The notes beneath the pieces were generated by a model that had not been told where the DNA came from, did not search any database, and saw only the letters and a program-made list of their open reading frames with translations. A stretch of 64,000 bases of DNA. Source: Salinicola rhizosphaerae. Lineage in GTDB: Bacteria; Pseudomonadota; Gammaproteobacteria; Pseudomonadales; Halomonadaceae. This document shows positions 17,533 through 26,959 of the stretch, one piece after another (the stretch's first letter is position 1; each line of letters starts with the position of its first letter). Made by a program: the position numbers and the translations under genes. The stretch covers positions 240,930 to 304,929 of the forward strand of contig NZ_BMZI01000003.1 in NCBI RefSeq assembly GCF_014652715.1, read 5' to 3'.

Positions 17533-18420
17533 TCAACCTCTTGGGTGGTGTTGAGCGTGCAGCGCTTCCAGTCGAGCCTGCGCCACATGGGTATAGATCT
17601 GCGTGGTCGAAAGATCGCTATGACCGAGCAGTAGCTGTACGACACGCAAGTTGGCCCCATGATTCAACAGATGGGTGGCAAAAGCGTGGCGCAGGGTATG
17701 CGGCGACAGCGACTTGTCGATGGCGGCGAGCTGGGCATAGTGCTTGAGACGATACCAGAACGTCTGACGGGTCATGAAACCGTCGCGACGCCCGGGAAAG
17801 AGCGGCGGTCGCTGAATGTCCTGCATCAGTTCACTGCGCCCCTGACGGAGATAGCGTTCGATCCAGGCCAACGCCTCTTCCCCCAGCGGAATCAGGCGAT
17901 CCTTGTCGCCCTTGCCGCGAACCAGCACGACGCCCTGGCGCAGGTTGACCGCGCTGACGGTCAACCCGACCAGTTCGGAGACACGCAGACCGCAGGCGTA
18001 GAGGATCTCGAGCATCGCCCGATCGCGAAGCCCCAGTGCAGTCCCGGTATCAGGCGCGGCGAGCAGGCGTTCGACGTCCTGCTCGTCAAGTGTCGAGGGC
18101 AGACTGGGCCGAACCCGCGGCGGCTCGATCTCGGCCAGGGGATCGTGCTCGATCAACCCTTCGGCCAGCGCCCAGCGATAGAATCGGCGCAGGCACGAGA
18201 GCAGTCGGGCGACGGAGCGAGCATGATAGTGCGCCCGTCGCATCTCGACGAAGGCGACGAGCGTCGTCTCGCCGGGCGCCAGCAGGCGCTCTTGCTCGCC
18301 GTCGAGATGAGCGATCCAGGCGGAGAGATCCTGCCGGTAGGCGCTCAAGGTGTGCTCGCTGACGCCCCGCTCCAGCCACAGTGCGTCCAGGAAGGCGTCG
18401 CGTCGATCATGATCGTTCAT
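17533..18420 (-). CDS. xerD: Tyrosine recombinase XerD
   Basis: A 295-residue site-specific recombinase that acts with XerC at dif to resolve chromosome dimers. The N-terminal SAM-like core-binding domain contains EHTLSAYRQDLSAW. All catalytic residues of the C-terminal domain are visible: Arg146 (YACGLRVSEL), Lys170 (VRGKGDKDR), His241 and Arg244 (SPHTLRHAFATHLL), His267 (LLGHSDLSTTQ) and nucleophile Tyr276 (IYTHV). Length and the N terminus fit XerD better than XerC, and its placement immediately before dsbC supports that. The start is the ATG at 18420. There is no sign of an associated mobile element. Confidence 0.93.
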   Translation of the reverse strand: MNDHDRRDAFLDALWLERGVSEHTLSAYRQDLSAWIAHLDGEQERLLAPGETTLVAFVEMRRAHYHARSVARLLSCLRRFYRWALAEGLIEHDPLAEIEPPRVRPSLPSTLDEQDVERLLAAPDTGTALGLRDRAMLEILYACGLRVSELVGLTVSAVNLRQGVVLVRGKGDKDRLIPLGEEALAWIERYLRQGRSELMQDIQRPPLFPGRRDGFMTRQTFWYRLKHYAQLAAIDKSLSPHTLRHAFATHLLNHGANLRVVQLLLGHSDLSTTQIYTHVAQARLEALHAQHHPRG

Positions 18421-18518
18421 GCAGTGTCAGCCAGCCGGCGACCGTTTTCTGTCATCGCAGAGAATGCCGAGCGTCAGCGGAAAGCCGCGGCCGGCGCAAA
18501 GCGCCCATCATAACGCGG

Positions 18519-18550
18519 AAACCCCGCGAGCCGAACGGCCCGCGGGGTTT
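18519..18550 (-). terminator. Strong hairpin terminator after rplS
   Basis: AAACCCCGCG (18519-18528) pairs with CGCGGGGTTT (18541-18550), and an inner GCC/GGC pair extends the stem around GAAC. The arms themselves supply T-runs on both strands. It follows the rplS stop on the minus strand by about 50 bases and ends the rpsP-rimM-trmD-rplS operon before xerD. Confidence 0.8.
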
Positions 18551-18600
18551 CTCGTAGCGCTTTTTTCGAAAGCTTCCGGCCGGCGCCGAAAGCTGTCGAA

Positions 18601-18957
18601 TCAGGCCAGCTTTTCCTTGATACGCGCGGATTTGCCGCTGCGCTCGCGGAGGTAGTAGAGCTTGGCCTGGCGCACGTCACCGCGACGCTTCACCTCGATA
18701 CCGGCAACCAGCGGGCTGTAGGTCTGGAAGGTACGCTCGACGCCGACACCGTGGGAGATCTTGCGCACGGTGAAAGCGGAGTTGAGGCCGCGGTTACGCT
18801 TGCCGATCACCACACCTTCGAACGCCTGCAGGCGCTCGCGGTTGCCTTCGACGACCTTGACCTGAACGATGACGGTGTCGCCCGGGGCGAACGCGGGGAT
18901 TTCCTTGCTCATCTGCTCGGCTTCGAGCGCCTGGATCACTGAATTCTTGCTGCTCAT
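18601..18957 (-). CDS. rplS: 50S ribosomal protein L19
   Basis: A 118-residue ribosomal protein located at the 30S-50S interface. The motifs [45 protein letters not shown] and [13 protein letters not shown] are diagnostic, and the tail [17 protein letters not shown] is the usual end. It is the last gene of the conserved rpsP-rimM-trmD-rplS operon, here separated from trmD by 145 bases. The spacing suggests it may also have independent expression, but I found no convincing promoter. A strong terminator follows. Confidence 0.97.
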   Translation of the reverse strand: MSSKNSVIQALEAEQMSKEIPAFAPGDTVIVQVKVVEGNRERLQAFEGVVIGKRNRGLNSAFTVRKISHGVGVERTFQTYSPLVAGIEVKRRGDVRQAKLYYLRERSGKSARIKEKLA

Positions 18958-19102
18958 GACTTGCTCCTTTTGGATGAAAGCGCCTCGCCGGTCTGCACCG
19001 TTTCGAGTCGCTTCGTGATCCCGGCGCTCGGCGTGACAAAGCCACGGCGTCGAGACGGAATCGGACTAGTGAGTGACACACGTCGGCGCGATATGGCGCG
19101 CC

Positions 19103-19939
19103 TCATGCACCGCCGTCGCCGGTGGCGACGTATTCCTCGATGAATTCATCGAGCAGACGCTGCTGCTCGCGATCCAACGTTCGGCTCTCCAACAGATCCG
19201 GACGCCTGAGCCAGGTGCGTCCGAGAGATTGCTTCAGGCGCCAGCGACGTATCGCTTCGTGATTGCCGCTCAGCAGCACATCCGGCACCCGATGCCCATC
19301 GATCACTTCAGGCCGCGTGTAATGGGGGCAGTCCAGCAGGCCATCCGCGAAAGAGTCCTCGCTCGCCGAGTCCCGGTGCCCTAGCACCTGCGGAATCTCA
19401 CGAGCCAGCGCATCGATCATCACCATGGCCGGCAGCTCGCCACCGCTGAGCACGTAATCGCCGATCGACCACTCTTCATCGATATCGGCCTCGACGACTC
19501 GCTCGTCGATGCCCTCGTATCGACCGGCGACGACGATCAGTCCATCGCGTGTTGCCAGCTCCCGTGCCCCGGCCTGATCCAGACGGCGCCCTTGGGGCGA
19601 CAGATAGATCACCGTGGGGCGCTTGCCGGCCGCTACCGCAGCCGCTCGCGCATCAGCGAGTGCGCCACGCAGCGTATCGACCTTCATCAACATGCCGGGG
19701 CCGCCACCATAGGGCCGATCGTCGACCGTCCGGTGCCGATCCGTGGCGTAGTCCCGGGGATTCCAGAAGGCCATCTGCAACAGCCCTCGGTCCACCGCGC
19801 GCCCGGTCACACCGTGACGAGTGATGGCCTCGAACATCTCCGGAAACAGAGAGACGACGCCAAGCCACATCCCGGGCGAAGCCTTCTCGCCACCGACGAC
19901 TTCCGGGCCAGCCTCATGCGATGACGCCGCAAGGTCCAT
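19103..19939 (-). CDS. trmD: tRNA (guanine-N1)-methyltransferase TrmD
   Basis: This enzyme uses SAM to methylate G37 of tRNAs reading CNN codons, preventing frameshifts. The knotted SPOUT fold is recognised by [54 protein letters not shown] and [14 protein letters not shown]. From Met at 19870 the protein would be exactly 255 residues, as in E. coli. The first ATG after the rimM stop (19939) adds 23 residues ending in GEKASPG. I report the longer form because the ATG is five bases from the upstream stop codon, but the shorter start is quite possible. Operon member between rimM and rplS. Confidence 0.93.
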   Translation of the reverse strand: MDLAASSHEAGPEVVGGEKASPGMWLGVVSLFPEMFEAITRHGVTGRAVDRGLLQMAFWNPRDYATDRHRTVDDRPYGGGPGMLMKVDTLRGALADARAAAVAAGKRPTVIYLSPQGRRLDQAGARELATRDGLIVVAGRYEGIDERVVEADIDEEWSIGDYVLSGGELPAMVMIDALAREIPQVLGHRDSASEDSFADGLLDCPHYTRPEVIDGHRVPDVLLSGNHEAIRRWRLKQSLGRTWLRRPDLLESRTLDREQQRLLDEFIEEYVATGDGGA

Positions 19940-19941
19940 GC

Positions 19942-20523
19942 TCAGAATTCCGGATCCCACTCGACGACCATGCGCTTGGCGCTGAGATCGATCTCGACGA
20001 TCACATCGTCGGGCAGAAACGGTAGCAGGCGCTCGCGATCATCCAGACTGCCTTCGCAGGGACGCACTACCATGACGTCGTTGGCGCCGGTCTCGAACAG
20101 ATGATCGATCCGTCCCAGCCAGGTGCCATCGCAGGTCTGGACATCGAGACCTTCCAGCTGATGCCAGTAGTAGTCATCGTCTTCCAGCTCGGGTAGCGAG
20201 GACTTCGCCACCAGCACATCGGCGCCGGCCCACTGCTCTGCCAGCTCGCGCGTGTCGACCTCTTCCAGCCTCACGACCAGGCCCTTCCCCTGGGGACGGG
20301 CATCGAGCAGACGACGCGAATGATGCTCACCACGCTTCGATAATATCCACGTCGGATAATCGAAAATGCCTTCGGGCGGACTGGTGTACGAGTAGATCTT
20401 GAGCCAGCCTTTCACACCGTGCGGGCTGGTCAGACGCCCCAGCACCACATGCTGCTCGCCATCGCTCATCGCCACGTCACCCGTTGCGTCATCATGCATC
20501 GATCGACGAGCCGCTTCCGGCAT
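19942..20523 (-). CDS. rimM: Ribosome maturation factor RimM
   Basis: A 193-residue 30S assembly factor that binds S19 and helps mature the 16S head domain. The N-terminal RimM barrel begins [26 protein letters not shown]-barrel C terminus includes [33 protein letters not shown] and [16 protein letters not shown]. The reported start at 20523 gives about 18 residues before the conserved region; an internal ATG at 20469 ([13 protein letters not shown]) would give a more typical length of 175. Neither has a strong ribosome site. It lies nine bases after the rpsP stop codon, inside the ribosomal operon. Confidence 0.92.
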   Translation of the reverse strand: MPEAARRSMHDDATGDVAMSDGEQHVVLGRLTSPHGVKGWLKIYSYTSPPEGIFDYPTWILSKRGEHHSRRLLDARPQGKGLVVRLEEVDTRELAEQWAGADVLVAKSSLPELEDDDYYWHQLEGLDVQTCDGTWLGRIDHLFETGANDVMVVRPCEGSLDDRERLLPFLPDDVIVEIDLSAKRMVVEWDPEF

Positions 20524-20532
20524 GGTTCAGAC

Positions 20533-20784
20533 TCAGGCCTGGGCCTTGCGAGCTTCTTTGACCAGCTCGGCGACGCGGTCGGAAACCTGCGCACCCTGGG
20601 ACTGCCAGTGAGCGACACGGTCCAGATCGACGCGCAGACGCTCTTCCTGACCGCGGGCGATCGGGTTGAAAAAGCCGACGCGCTCGATGAAGCGGCCATC
20701 GCGAGAAACGCGAGAGTCACTGACGGTCAGGTGATAGAAGGGACGCTTCTTGGCGCCACCACGTGCCAGACGAATGGTTACCAT
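20533..20784 (-). CDS. rpsP: 30S ribosomal protein S16
   Basis: An 83-residue ribosomal protein required for 30S assembly. The sequence opens [19 protein letters not shown], with [19 protein letters not shown], the S16 signature, and ends [12 protein letters not shown]. It is the first gene of the rpsP-rimM-trmD-rplS operon and has a candidate sigma-70 promoter at 20869-20897. Confidence 0.97.
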   Translation of the reverse strand: MVTIRLARGGAKKRPFYHLTVSDSRVSRDGRFIERVGFFNPIARGQEERLRVDLDRVAHWQSQGAQVSDRVAELVKEARKAQA

Positions 20785-20868
20785 TGCGTTGATAATCCTT
20801 CGGTTAAGTTAATCGTTACGCCACGAAATCGAGTCTTCCCGGACACAAGCCCGAGACGAAGACGCGGC

Positions 20869-20897
20869 ATTCTACGGAAAACGCCCCCGATTGGGAA
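20869..20897 (-). promoter_or_regulatory. Candidate promoter of the rpsP operon
   Basis: On the minus strand TTCCCA (20892-20897) is followed after 17 bases by TAGAAT (20869-20874), about 85 bases before the rpsP start. The -10 box is good (five of six), the -35 weak. It lies in the gap between ffh and rpsP. Confidence 0.45.
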
Positions 20898-20948
20898 CCT
20901 TTTATTGCGTCGACGGGCTCTCACGCCAACCCGCGTCGACGGGCCGCA

Positions 20949-22367
20949 TCAGCGCCACGGAAAGCCACCGCCGCCGCCCATGCCACCAGGGCCACCCATA
21001 CCGCCGGGGCCACCAGGGCCGCCGCCGCCCATCATGCCGGACATACCACGCATCATCTTCTGCATGCCGCCTTTCTGACCGGCTTTCTTCATCATCTTCT
21101 GCATCTGCTTGTGCTGCTTGAGCAGACGGTTGAGATCCGGCACCTGGAGCCCCGCCCCCGCCGAGATGCGGCGCTTGCGCGAGCCGTTGATGATCTCGGG
21201 CTTGCGGCGTTCCTGAGGCGTCATCGAATTGATCAGTGCCTCGAGCTTGCCGAACTCCTGCTCGGCGCCCTTGCCCTGCGCCATTTCGGCCATCTGCCCC
21301 ATGCCGGGCAGCTTGGACATCAATCCACCCATACCGCCCATTTTCTTGAGCTGCTGGAGCTGATCGCGAAAATCCTCGAGGTCGAAACCCTGGCCCTTCT
21401 TGACCTTCTTGGCGAGCTTTTCCGCCTTGCCCTTGTCGACATTGCGTTCGGCTTCCTCGATCAAGGAGAGCACGTCGCCCATGCCCAGGATGCGCGATGC
21501 GACACGATCCGGGTGGAAGGGCTCGAGGGCATCCACTTTCTCGCCCATCCCCATGAACTTGATCGGCTTGCCGGTCACGTGACGCACCGACAGCGCGGCG
21601 CCACCGCGAGCGTCACCATCCGCCTTGGTCAGAATCACGCCGGTCAACGGCAGCGCGTCGCGGAACGCCTTGGCCGTATTGGCGGCGTCCTGGCCGGTCA
21701 TCGCATCGACGACGAACAGCGTCTCCTGCGGCTGGATGGCCTGATGCAGCGCGCGAATCTCCTCCATCATGGCCTCGTCCACCGCCAGACGCCCGGCAGT
21801 ATCGACGAGCACCACGTCGTGGAACTGGATCTTGGCGTGCTTGATCGCGGCTTCGGCGATCTTCACCGGCTGCTCGGCGCTGGTCGACGGGAAGAAGTCG
21901 ACCTGCACTTCCTTCGCCAGTGTCTCGAGCTGATCGATGGCCGCCGGGCGGTAGACGTCGGCCGATACCACCAGCACCTTCTTGTTCTCACGCTCACGCA
22001 GGTACTTGGCAAGCTTGGCAACGGAGGTGGTCTTGCCCGCCCCCTGCAGCCCCGCCATGAGCACGATGGATGGCGTTCCCTTGAGTTCGAGGCGCTCGTT
22101 GGCCTGCCCCATGATCGCTTCCAGCTCCTGCTGGACGATCTTGACGAACTGCTGCCCCGGCGAGAGGCTCTTGGACACTTCCTGCCCGACCGCGCGGTCG
22201 CGCACGCGGTCGACGAAATCCTTGACCACCGGCAGCGCGACGTCGGCCTCGAGCAAGGCGCGGCGCACCTCGCGCAGGGTGTCCTTGATGTTGTCCTCGG
22301 TCAGACGCGCCTGGCCGGTGATCGACTTGAGCGTCTGCGACAGGCGATTGGAGAGACTTTCGAACAT
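20949..22367 (-). CDS. ffh: Signal recognition particle protein Ffh
   Basis: A 472-residue GTPase that binds 4.5S RNA and targets nascent membrane proteins to FtsY and SecYEG. The N domain begins MFESLSNRLSQTLKSITG. The G domain has the P-loop GLQGAGKTT, DTAGRLAVDE, TKADGDARGG, and GMGEKVDALEPF. The M domain contains LPGMGQMAEMAQG, SMTPQERRKPEIINGSR and RRISAGAG, then an unusually Gly/Met/Pro-rich tail. I chose ATG 22367 (MFESLS) over the upstream in-frame start, because homologues begin there. It lies upstream of rpsP in the same direction and diverges from the YpjD-like gene. Confidence 0.95.
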   Translation of the reverse strand: MFESLSNRLSQTLKSITGQARLTEDNIKDTLREVRRALLEADVALPVVKDFVDRVRDRAVGQEVSKSLSPGQQFVKIVQQELEAIMGQANERLELKGTPSIVLMAGLQGAGKTTSVAKLAKYLRERENKKVLVVSADVYRPAAIDQLETLAKEVQVDFFPSTSAEQPVKIAEAAIKHAKIQFHDVVLVDTAGRLAVDEAMMEEIRALHQAIQPQETLFVVDAMTGQDAANTAKAFRDALPLTGVILTKADGDARGGAALSVRHVTGKPIKFMGMGEKVDALEPFHPDRVASRILGMGDVLSLIEEAERNVDKGKAEKLAKKVKKGQGFDLEDFRDQLQQLKKMGGMGGLMSKLPGMGQMAEMAQGKGAEQEFGKLEALINSMTPQERRKPEIINGSRKRRISAGAGLQVPDLNRLLKQHKQMQKMMKKAGQKGGMQKMMRGMSGMMGGGGPGGPGGMGGPGGMGGGGGFPWR

Positions 22368-22449
22368 GGAGCGCTCCGAACGGCGATGCCGAACGCCGAG
22401 TGACCTGGCGGCGAGGCTCGGCGTCTGGGGGAATAGAAGTTTGGCCGGC

Positions 22450-22478
22450 ATTATACGCGTGCAGAGGCGTCAGCTCCA
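22450..22478 (-). promoter_or_regulatory. Candidate ffh promoter
   Basis: Minus-strand TATAAT at 22450-22455 lies 83 bases before the ffh ATG. The hexamer 17 bases upstream is TGGAGC, a weak -35. The perfect -10 box makes this the most likely ffh promoter. Confidence 0.5.
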
Positions 22479-22528
22479 TGATCGACGGCGAGCCTGTCGA
22501 CATGCGCCACCGCCGCACGGGTTCTTCC

Positions 22529-22558
22529 TTGGGTATCCTGCCAGCGATTGGGTATAGT
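22529..22558 (+). promoter_or_regulatory. Candidate promoter of the YpjD-like gene
   Basis: TTGGGT (22529-22534) and TATAGT (22553-22558) are 18 bases apart, about 160 bases before the start codon. The distance implies a long leader, or that the true start of transcription lies closer to the gene. Confidence 0.35.
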
Positions 22559-22716
22559 AGCCGGCAAAACGCGATCGACTATCATTCGACCGTTGATCGG
22601 CGCCGGGTACCACGGCTCGATCGACGAAGCGTCTCGAGTCGCCGCCGCCGCGACATATCACCACTGTTTTCCCGACTCCGCGAATTCGCGGATCGTGCCA
22701 CGAGGTCAAATCACCG

Positions 22717-23520
22717 ATGCCGGCGCTTCCCTTCGCCCTGGTCGCAATCGTCTGTTATCTCGCCGCCGGACTCTGGCAGAGCCTGAGCCTGGCTCGCCGC
22801 GTGGCAGAACGTCCGGGATGGGTGCGCGGCGCGGGGCTGATCGCCCTGGTCTGCCACGGCGTCATCGTCGGTCTGACCATCTTAGGGCCCCGCGGCCTGC
22901 ATCTCGGCCTCACCCAGAGTGCCGCGCTGGTCGGCTGGCTGGTGGTCGCCCTACTGCTGGCGGCCAGCCTGGTCAAACCCGTCCTCAACGCCGGCGTCTG
23001 CGTCTTCCCGCTGGCGGCCATCACCGTGGTCGCCGTCATCGGCATGCCCAGCACGATGACCGAGTCCGGCGTTTCCCCCGGCCTCTACTTCCACATCCTG
23101 ACCTCGATCGCCGCCTTCTCCTTTCTGGCGATCGCCGCCGTCCAGGCCGTGCTGGTCGCCTGCCAGCATCAGGCGCTCAAGCGTCGCCAGACCGGCGGCA
23201 TCGTGCAGGTACTGCCGCCGCTGACGCGCATGGAACAGCTGCTGTTCGAACTGATCTGGTGCGGCATGCTGCTGCTGACCGTCGCCATCGTCAGCGGATT
23301 CGTCTTCGTCGATAATCTTTTCGCGCAACACCTGGCGCACAAGACCATCCTGTCACTGCTGGCATGGCTGATCTTCGCCGGCCTGCTGGCCGGCCATCAC
23401 TACCTCGGGTGGCGCGGGCCGAAGGCAGTGCGCTGGACACTGGTCGGCGTGGGCGTGCTGATCCTGGCCTTCTTCGGCACCAAGTTCGTGCTCGAGTACA
23501 TCTTTCACTACAACGCCTGA
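22717..23520 (+). CDS. ypjD: YpjD-like CcsA-family membrane protein
   Basis: A 267-residue integral membrane protein with eight predicted helices, related to the CcsA/CcmC/HemX haem-handling superfamily. The helix pattern around LYFHILTSIAAFSFLAIAAVQAV and the His residues in KTILSLLAWLIFAGLLAGHHYLGWRG resemble the YpjD branch. Its position, divergent from ffh and followed by a CorC/HlyC-like gene, repeats the ypjD-corE (yfjD) order of E. coli and relatives. A direct role in cytochrome c maturation is not established for YpjD, and no ccm genes occur in the window. The ATG at 22717 is the first in frame. Confidence 0.85.
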   Translation: MPALPFALVAIVCYLAAGLWQSLSLARRVAERPGWVRGAGLIALVCHGVIVGLTILGPRGLHLGLTQSAALVGWLVVALLLAASLVKPVLNAGVCVFPLAAITVVAVIGMPSTMTESGVSPGLYFHILTSIAAFSFLAIAAVQAVLVACQHQALKRRQTGGIVQVLPPLTRMEQLLFELIWCGMLLLTVAIVSGFVFVDNLFAQHLAHKTILSLLAWLIFAGLLAGHHYLGWRGPKAVRWTLVGVGVLILAFFGTKFVLEYIFHYNA

Positions 23521-23623
23521 CCGCTCGCCGACGACGACAGCGGTGCCGCCCTGACCGGCATCGTTGACACCGCCACGGCAACGCCCTACAACGACTTGAT
23601 CATCGCATGAGGATTTTTCCGTC

Positions 23624-24907
23624 TTGAGTGACGACATACCCCTAGGCCTGATGCTGGGCCTGCTCTTCGTCCTGGTCTGCCTGTCGGCCTTCTTCTCCAG
23701 CTCCGAAACCGGCATGATGTCGATCAATCGCTACCGCCTGAATCATCAGGCGAACAGCGGCTCCCGATCCGCCAAGCGCGTGGTCGAACTGCTCAAGCGC
23801 CCGGACCGCCTGCTTGGCGTGATTCTGATCGGCAATAACCTCGTCAACAATCTCGCCGCCTCCATCGCGACTATCGTTGCCATCCACTTCTTCGGCGATG
23901 TCTCCGGCCCGGCCATTGCCACACTGGTACTGACCATCGTGGTCCTGATCTTTGGCGAAGTGACGCCCAAGACCTACGCCGCGATCAAACCGGAGCGCAT
24001 CGCCCTGCCGTCTTCGATGGTGCTCTCGCCGCTGCTGCGCCTGTTCTACCCGCTGGTATGGATGGTCAATGCGATCTCAAACAATCTTCTGCGCCTGCTC
24101 GGTGTCCGCCATCTGGAAGCCGGCAAGGACAGTCTGACTCGCGACGAGCTGCGCAGCGTAGTGCACGAGGCGGGATCGCTGATTCCGACGCGCCACCAGA
24201 CCATGCTGCTGTCGATCCTCGATCTCGAGAACGTGACCGTCAACGACATCATGGTGCCGCGTCACGAAATCGTCGGGCTCGACCTCGACGATGATCTCGA
24301 GACCCTGCTCGCCCAGATTCGCCAGAGCCAGCACAACCGACTGCCGATCTACAAGGGCGACATCAACAACATCATCGGTATTCTGCACCTGCGCAACGCC
24401 TCGCGCTTTCTGACCAAGCCGGATCTCTCCAAGGCATCGATCGTGCAGGAAGCGCGCGAACCCTACTTCATTCCAGAGTCGACGCCCTTGCATACCCAGC
24501 TGCTCAACTTTCAGCAGCAGAAGCGGCGTATCGGCATCGTGGTCGACGAGTATGGGGACGTGGAAGGACTGGCGACGCTCGAAGACATCCTCGAGGAGAT
24601 CGTCGGCGAATTCACCACCGATGTCGCCGGCACCTATCGCGACATTCACCCGCAGACCGACGGCGGCTACGTCATCGAAGGTACCGCCAACATCCGCGAG
24701 CTCAACAAGGCGCTCGGTTGGCAGCTACCGACCGATGGCCCCAAGACCTTGAACGGGCTGATTCTCGAGCACCTCGAAGCGTTTCCGGAAGCCCAGGCCT
24801 GCTTGCAGATTGGTCCGACGCGACTCGAGATTCTCGACATCAAGGACAACCTGATCACCTCGGTACGCTGCTGGCAGCAAGGCGTGCGCAGACGCGCCGC
24901 GGAGTAA
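23624..24907 (+). CDS. CorC/HlyC-family transporter (YfjD-like, CNNM/DUF21 type)
   Basis: A 427-residue inner-membrane protein. The N-terminal CNNM (DUF21) domain has SAFFSSSETGMMSINRYRL and LLGVILIGNNLVNNLAASI, then IFGEVTPKTYAAIKPERIA. A pair of CBS domains (about 205-330, with DIMVPRHEIVGLDLDDD and NRLPIYKGDINNIIGILHL) is followed by the CorC_HlyC C-terminal domain. The family is implicated in Mg2+ or Co2+ efflux, with CBS domains sensing nucleotides. The start is TTG at 23624 behind GAGGA. The gene follows the YpjD-like gene by 103 bases and is probably co-expressed. Confidence 0.88.
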   Translation: MSDDIPLGLMLGLLFVLVCLSAFFSSSETGMMSINRYRLNHQANSGSRSAKRVVELLKRPDRLLGVILIGNNLVNNLAASIATIVAIHFFGDVSGPAIATLVLTIVVLIFGEVTPKTYAAIKPERIALPSSMVLSPLLRLFYPLVWMVNAISNNLLRLLGVRHLEAGKDSLTRDELRSVVHEAGSLIPTRHQTMLLSILDLENVTVNDIMVPRHEIVGLDLDDDLETLLAQIRQSQHNRLPIYKGDINNIIGILHLRNASRFLTKPDLSKASIVQEAREPYFIPESTPLHTQLLNFQQQKRRIGIVVDEYGDVEGLATLEDILEEIVGEFTTDVAGTYRDIHPQTDGGYVIEGTANIRELNKALGWQLPTDGPKTLNGLILEHLEAFPEAQACLQIGPTRLEILDIKDNLITSVRCWQQGVRRRAAE

Positions 24908-25057
24908 CGACGGCGACGGGCAGGAACGAAGGATAGACAGGGACGACCGACAGAGGCGGTAAAACGCAACGACAGACAGAATTCAGCGCGGCAGCGGCGA
25001 TCGGCAACAGCAGTCACGCGCCTTCCTGGCAGCGCAACCGCCACCGGGAGGCGCCAG

Positions 25058-26959
25058 TCAGACTGGACCGCGCAACCCCTTGGCGAGCCGCAATTCCGCC
25101 TGACGCTTGAGACCGCGGACGCGCCGCTCCATCACGCGACGCGGCGAATCCCCCGCCGGAATCGGCTCACCGAAGACCAGCAGTACACGAGCGCGAAGAC
25201 GCCGTGGCCACTTGGTCAGCGCCTTGCCATCCTTGTTCGACGTCCATGATCCCCAGAGACCGGCCAGCGCCGCCGGCACGACCGGAACCGGGTCCCGCGC
25301 CAGCACCAGATCGAGACCACGGCGAAAGGCCTGAACCTCGCCGTCGGGCGTCAGACGCCCTTCCGGAAAAATCATCACCACCTCACCGTTGCGCAGCGCC
25401 CGGCTGACCTCCTCGAGCGCTCGACGCACGCCGCCGGGATCGCGGCGGTCGGAGTCGACGGGGATCGCACCGGCGATACGGAAGAACCAGTGGATCCACG
25501 GATTCTCGTAGATGGGCCGATCCATCATGAAGCGCAGCGGCCGCGGACAGGCCCCGCCAAGCACCAGCGCGTCCATGAAGCTGACATGGTTGCACACGAC
25601 CAGCGCCGGCCCCGTCGCCGGTACATGGTGGCGGCCGCGGCAGCGCAGCCGGTAGAGCACCTGGATCAGCGCAAAGATGAGCAGGCGCAGCGCGGGCCGT
25701 GGATTGCGGATCAAAAGCCCCACGCCGACCAGCAGCGAAAGCCAGCCGAGCACGGCGAAGAACGTGAATAGCGAAAGCCCGAGGGCGCTCAAAATCACGA
25801 TGCCGAACAGGGCCGAGACGATCATGAAAAGAGCGTTGAGAATATTGTTGGCGGCAACCACCCGAGCCCGTCGATGCGCCTCGCTCGCCACCTGCATCAG
25901 CGTGTAGAGCGGCACACTGTAGAGACCGCCCCCCAGGCCGACCAGCGCCAGCAGCGTGCTCATGCGCCAGAACTCGGTCATGCCAAGCAGGCTTGCCAGC
26001 GCAAGCTGTTCGCCGGGCAGGCTCGCTTGGCTGGCCAGCTCGATGCCGGAGACACCGATGACCAGCGCACCGATCGGCACCAGCCCGAGCTCCAGCCGCC
26101 CGGCGGAAAGCCGGGCGCAGAGCAGCGCTCCCAGACCGACGCCAACGGCGAAGGCGCCAAGCAGAAAGCTCACCGCACCCTCGCTGCCATGAACCACGTC
26201 TCGAACCCAGGCCGGCAGCTGCGTCAGGTAGGACGCGCCCAGAAACCAGAAGAAGCTGATGCCGACCAGGGCGGCGCGAACCCGGCGCTCGCGCATGCCG
26301 GTTCTCACGACCTGCCAGGTGCCCGCGAAAGGCTGCCAGCGCACCCGGCCCGTCACGCTGGGGGGCGCACTCGGGATGCCGAGACTCGCGACCACGCCGA
26401 CCAGCGCGATAACGACCAGCGCCCCGGCAATGGCGGCACGCTCCCATACGCCATCGAGCGACGTCAGCACCCCCGCCAGCAACGTGCCCAGCAGAATCGA
26501 CACGAAGGTGCCGAGATTGACCCAGGCGTTACCTTTTACCAGCTCGGTAGCTGACAGATGCTGGGGCAGGATGGCGTACTTGACCGGCCCGAACAGCGCC
26601 GACTGGGTGCCCATCATGAACAGCAGCGCCAGCAGCAGCCCGAACAGCTCGAACCAGACCGCGACGGCGGCCAGCATCATGGTTACCAGCTCGAGCAGTT
26701 TGAGCCGACGCACCAGGCGCTGCTTATCGAGATGATCGGCCAGCGTGCCGCCCCAGGCGGAGAAGAGAAAGAACGGTAGAATGAAAAGGCCTGCCGCCAG
26801 ATTGTTGAGCAGCCCGGTATCCCAGCCATAGCGCGGGACCGCCACGAACGTCAGCAGCAGCAGAAGCACGTTCTTGAACAGATTGTCGTTGAAGGCGCCC
26901 AGCGCCTGCGTCCAGAAGAAGGGAGCGAATCGCCGCTGTGTCAGCAGTCCGGGAATCAC
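25058..26959 (-). CDS. LplT-like MFS transporter fused to PlsC acyltransferase
   Basis: A 633-residue inner-membrane fusion protein. Residues 1-415 form a 12-helix MFS transporter starting RRFAPFFWTQALGAFNDNLFKN, the LplT lysophospholipid flippase signature. Residues about 430-620 form a PlsC-type acyltransferase with the HX4D motif NHVSFMDA (near 455) and FPEGRLTPDG (near 530). In E. coli, lysophospholipid uptake by LplT and re-acylation by Aas are encoded as neighbouring proteins; here transporter and acyltransferase are one chain, without the AMP-ligase domain of Aas. The likely role is recycling of lysophospholipids or making phosphatidic acid. The GTG start overlaps the TetR stop by four bases (GTGA). 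Confidence 0.88.
   Translation of the reverse strand: MIPGLLTQRRFAPFFWTQALGAFNDNLFKNVLLLLLTFVAVPRYGWDTGLLNNLAAGLFILPFFLFSAWGGTLADHLDKQRLVRRLKLLELVTMMLAAVAVWFELFGLLLALLFMMGTQSALFGPVKYAILPQHLSATELVKGNAWVNLGTFVSILLGTLLAGVLTSLDGVWERAAIAGALVVIALVGVVASLGIPSAPPSVTGRVRWQPFAGTWQVVRTGMRERRVRAALVGISFFWFLGASYLTQLPAWVRDVVHGSEGAVSFLLGAFAVGVGLGALLCARLSAGRLELGLVPIGALVIGVSGIELASQASLPGEQLALASLLGMTEFWRMSTLLALVGLGGGLYSVPLYTLMQVASEAHRRARVVAANNILNALFMIVSALFGIVILSALGLSLFTFFAVLGWLSLLVGVGLLIRNPRPALRLLIFALIQVLYRLRCRGRHHVPATGPALVVCNHVSFMDALVLGGACPRPLRFMMDRPIYENPWIHWFFRIAGAIPVDSDRRDPGGVRRALEEVSRALRNGEVVMIFPEGRLTPDGEVQAFRRGLDLVLARDPVPVVPAALAGLWGSWTSNKDGKALTKWPRRLRARVLLVFGEPIPAGDSPRRVMERRVRGLKRQAELRLAKGLRGPV

Larger units (their letters stand above)
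22368..22716. other. Divergent promoter region between ffh and the YpjD-like gene
   Basis: This 349-base region lies between two divergent genes. It has a perfect -10 box for ffh (22450-22455) and a TATAGT -10 box for the YpjD-like gene (22553-22558), listed separately. I saw no coding sequence or structured RNA. Confidence 0.5.

Noticed and set aside
17533..18420. XerD considered as a mobile-element integrase
   Set aside because: It sits in the conserved xerD-dsbC neighbourhood with housekeeping genes on both sides, and no attachment repeats or cargo genes were seen.
21111..22403. A 430-codon plus-strand frame opposite ffh
   Set aside because: It is antisense to Ffh, whose GTPase motifs are all in frame. 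It is Leu/Arg-rich and has no family signature.
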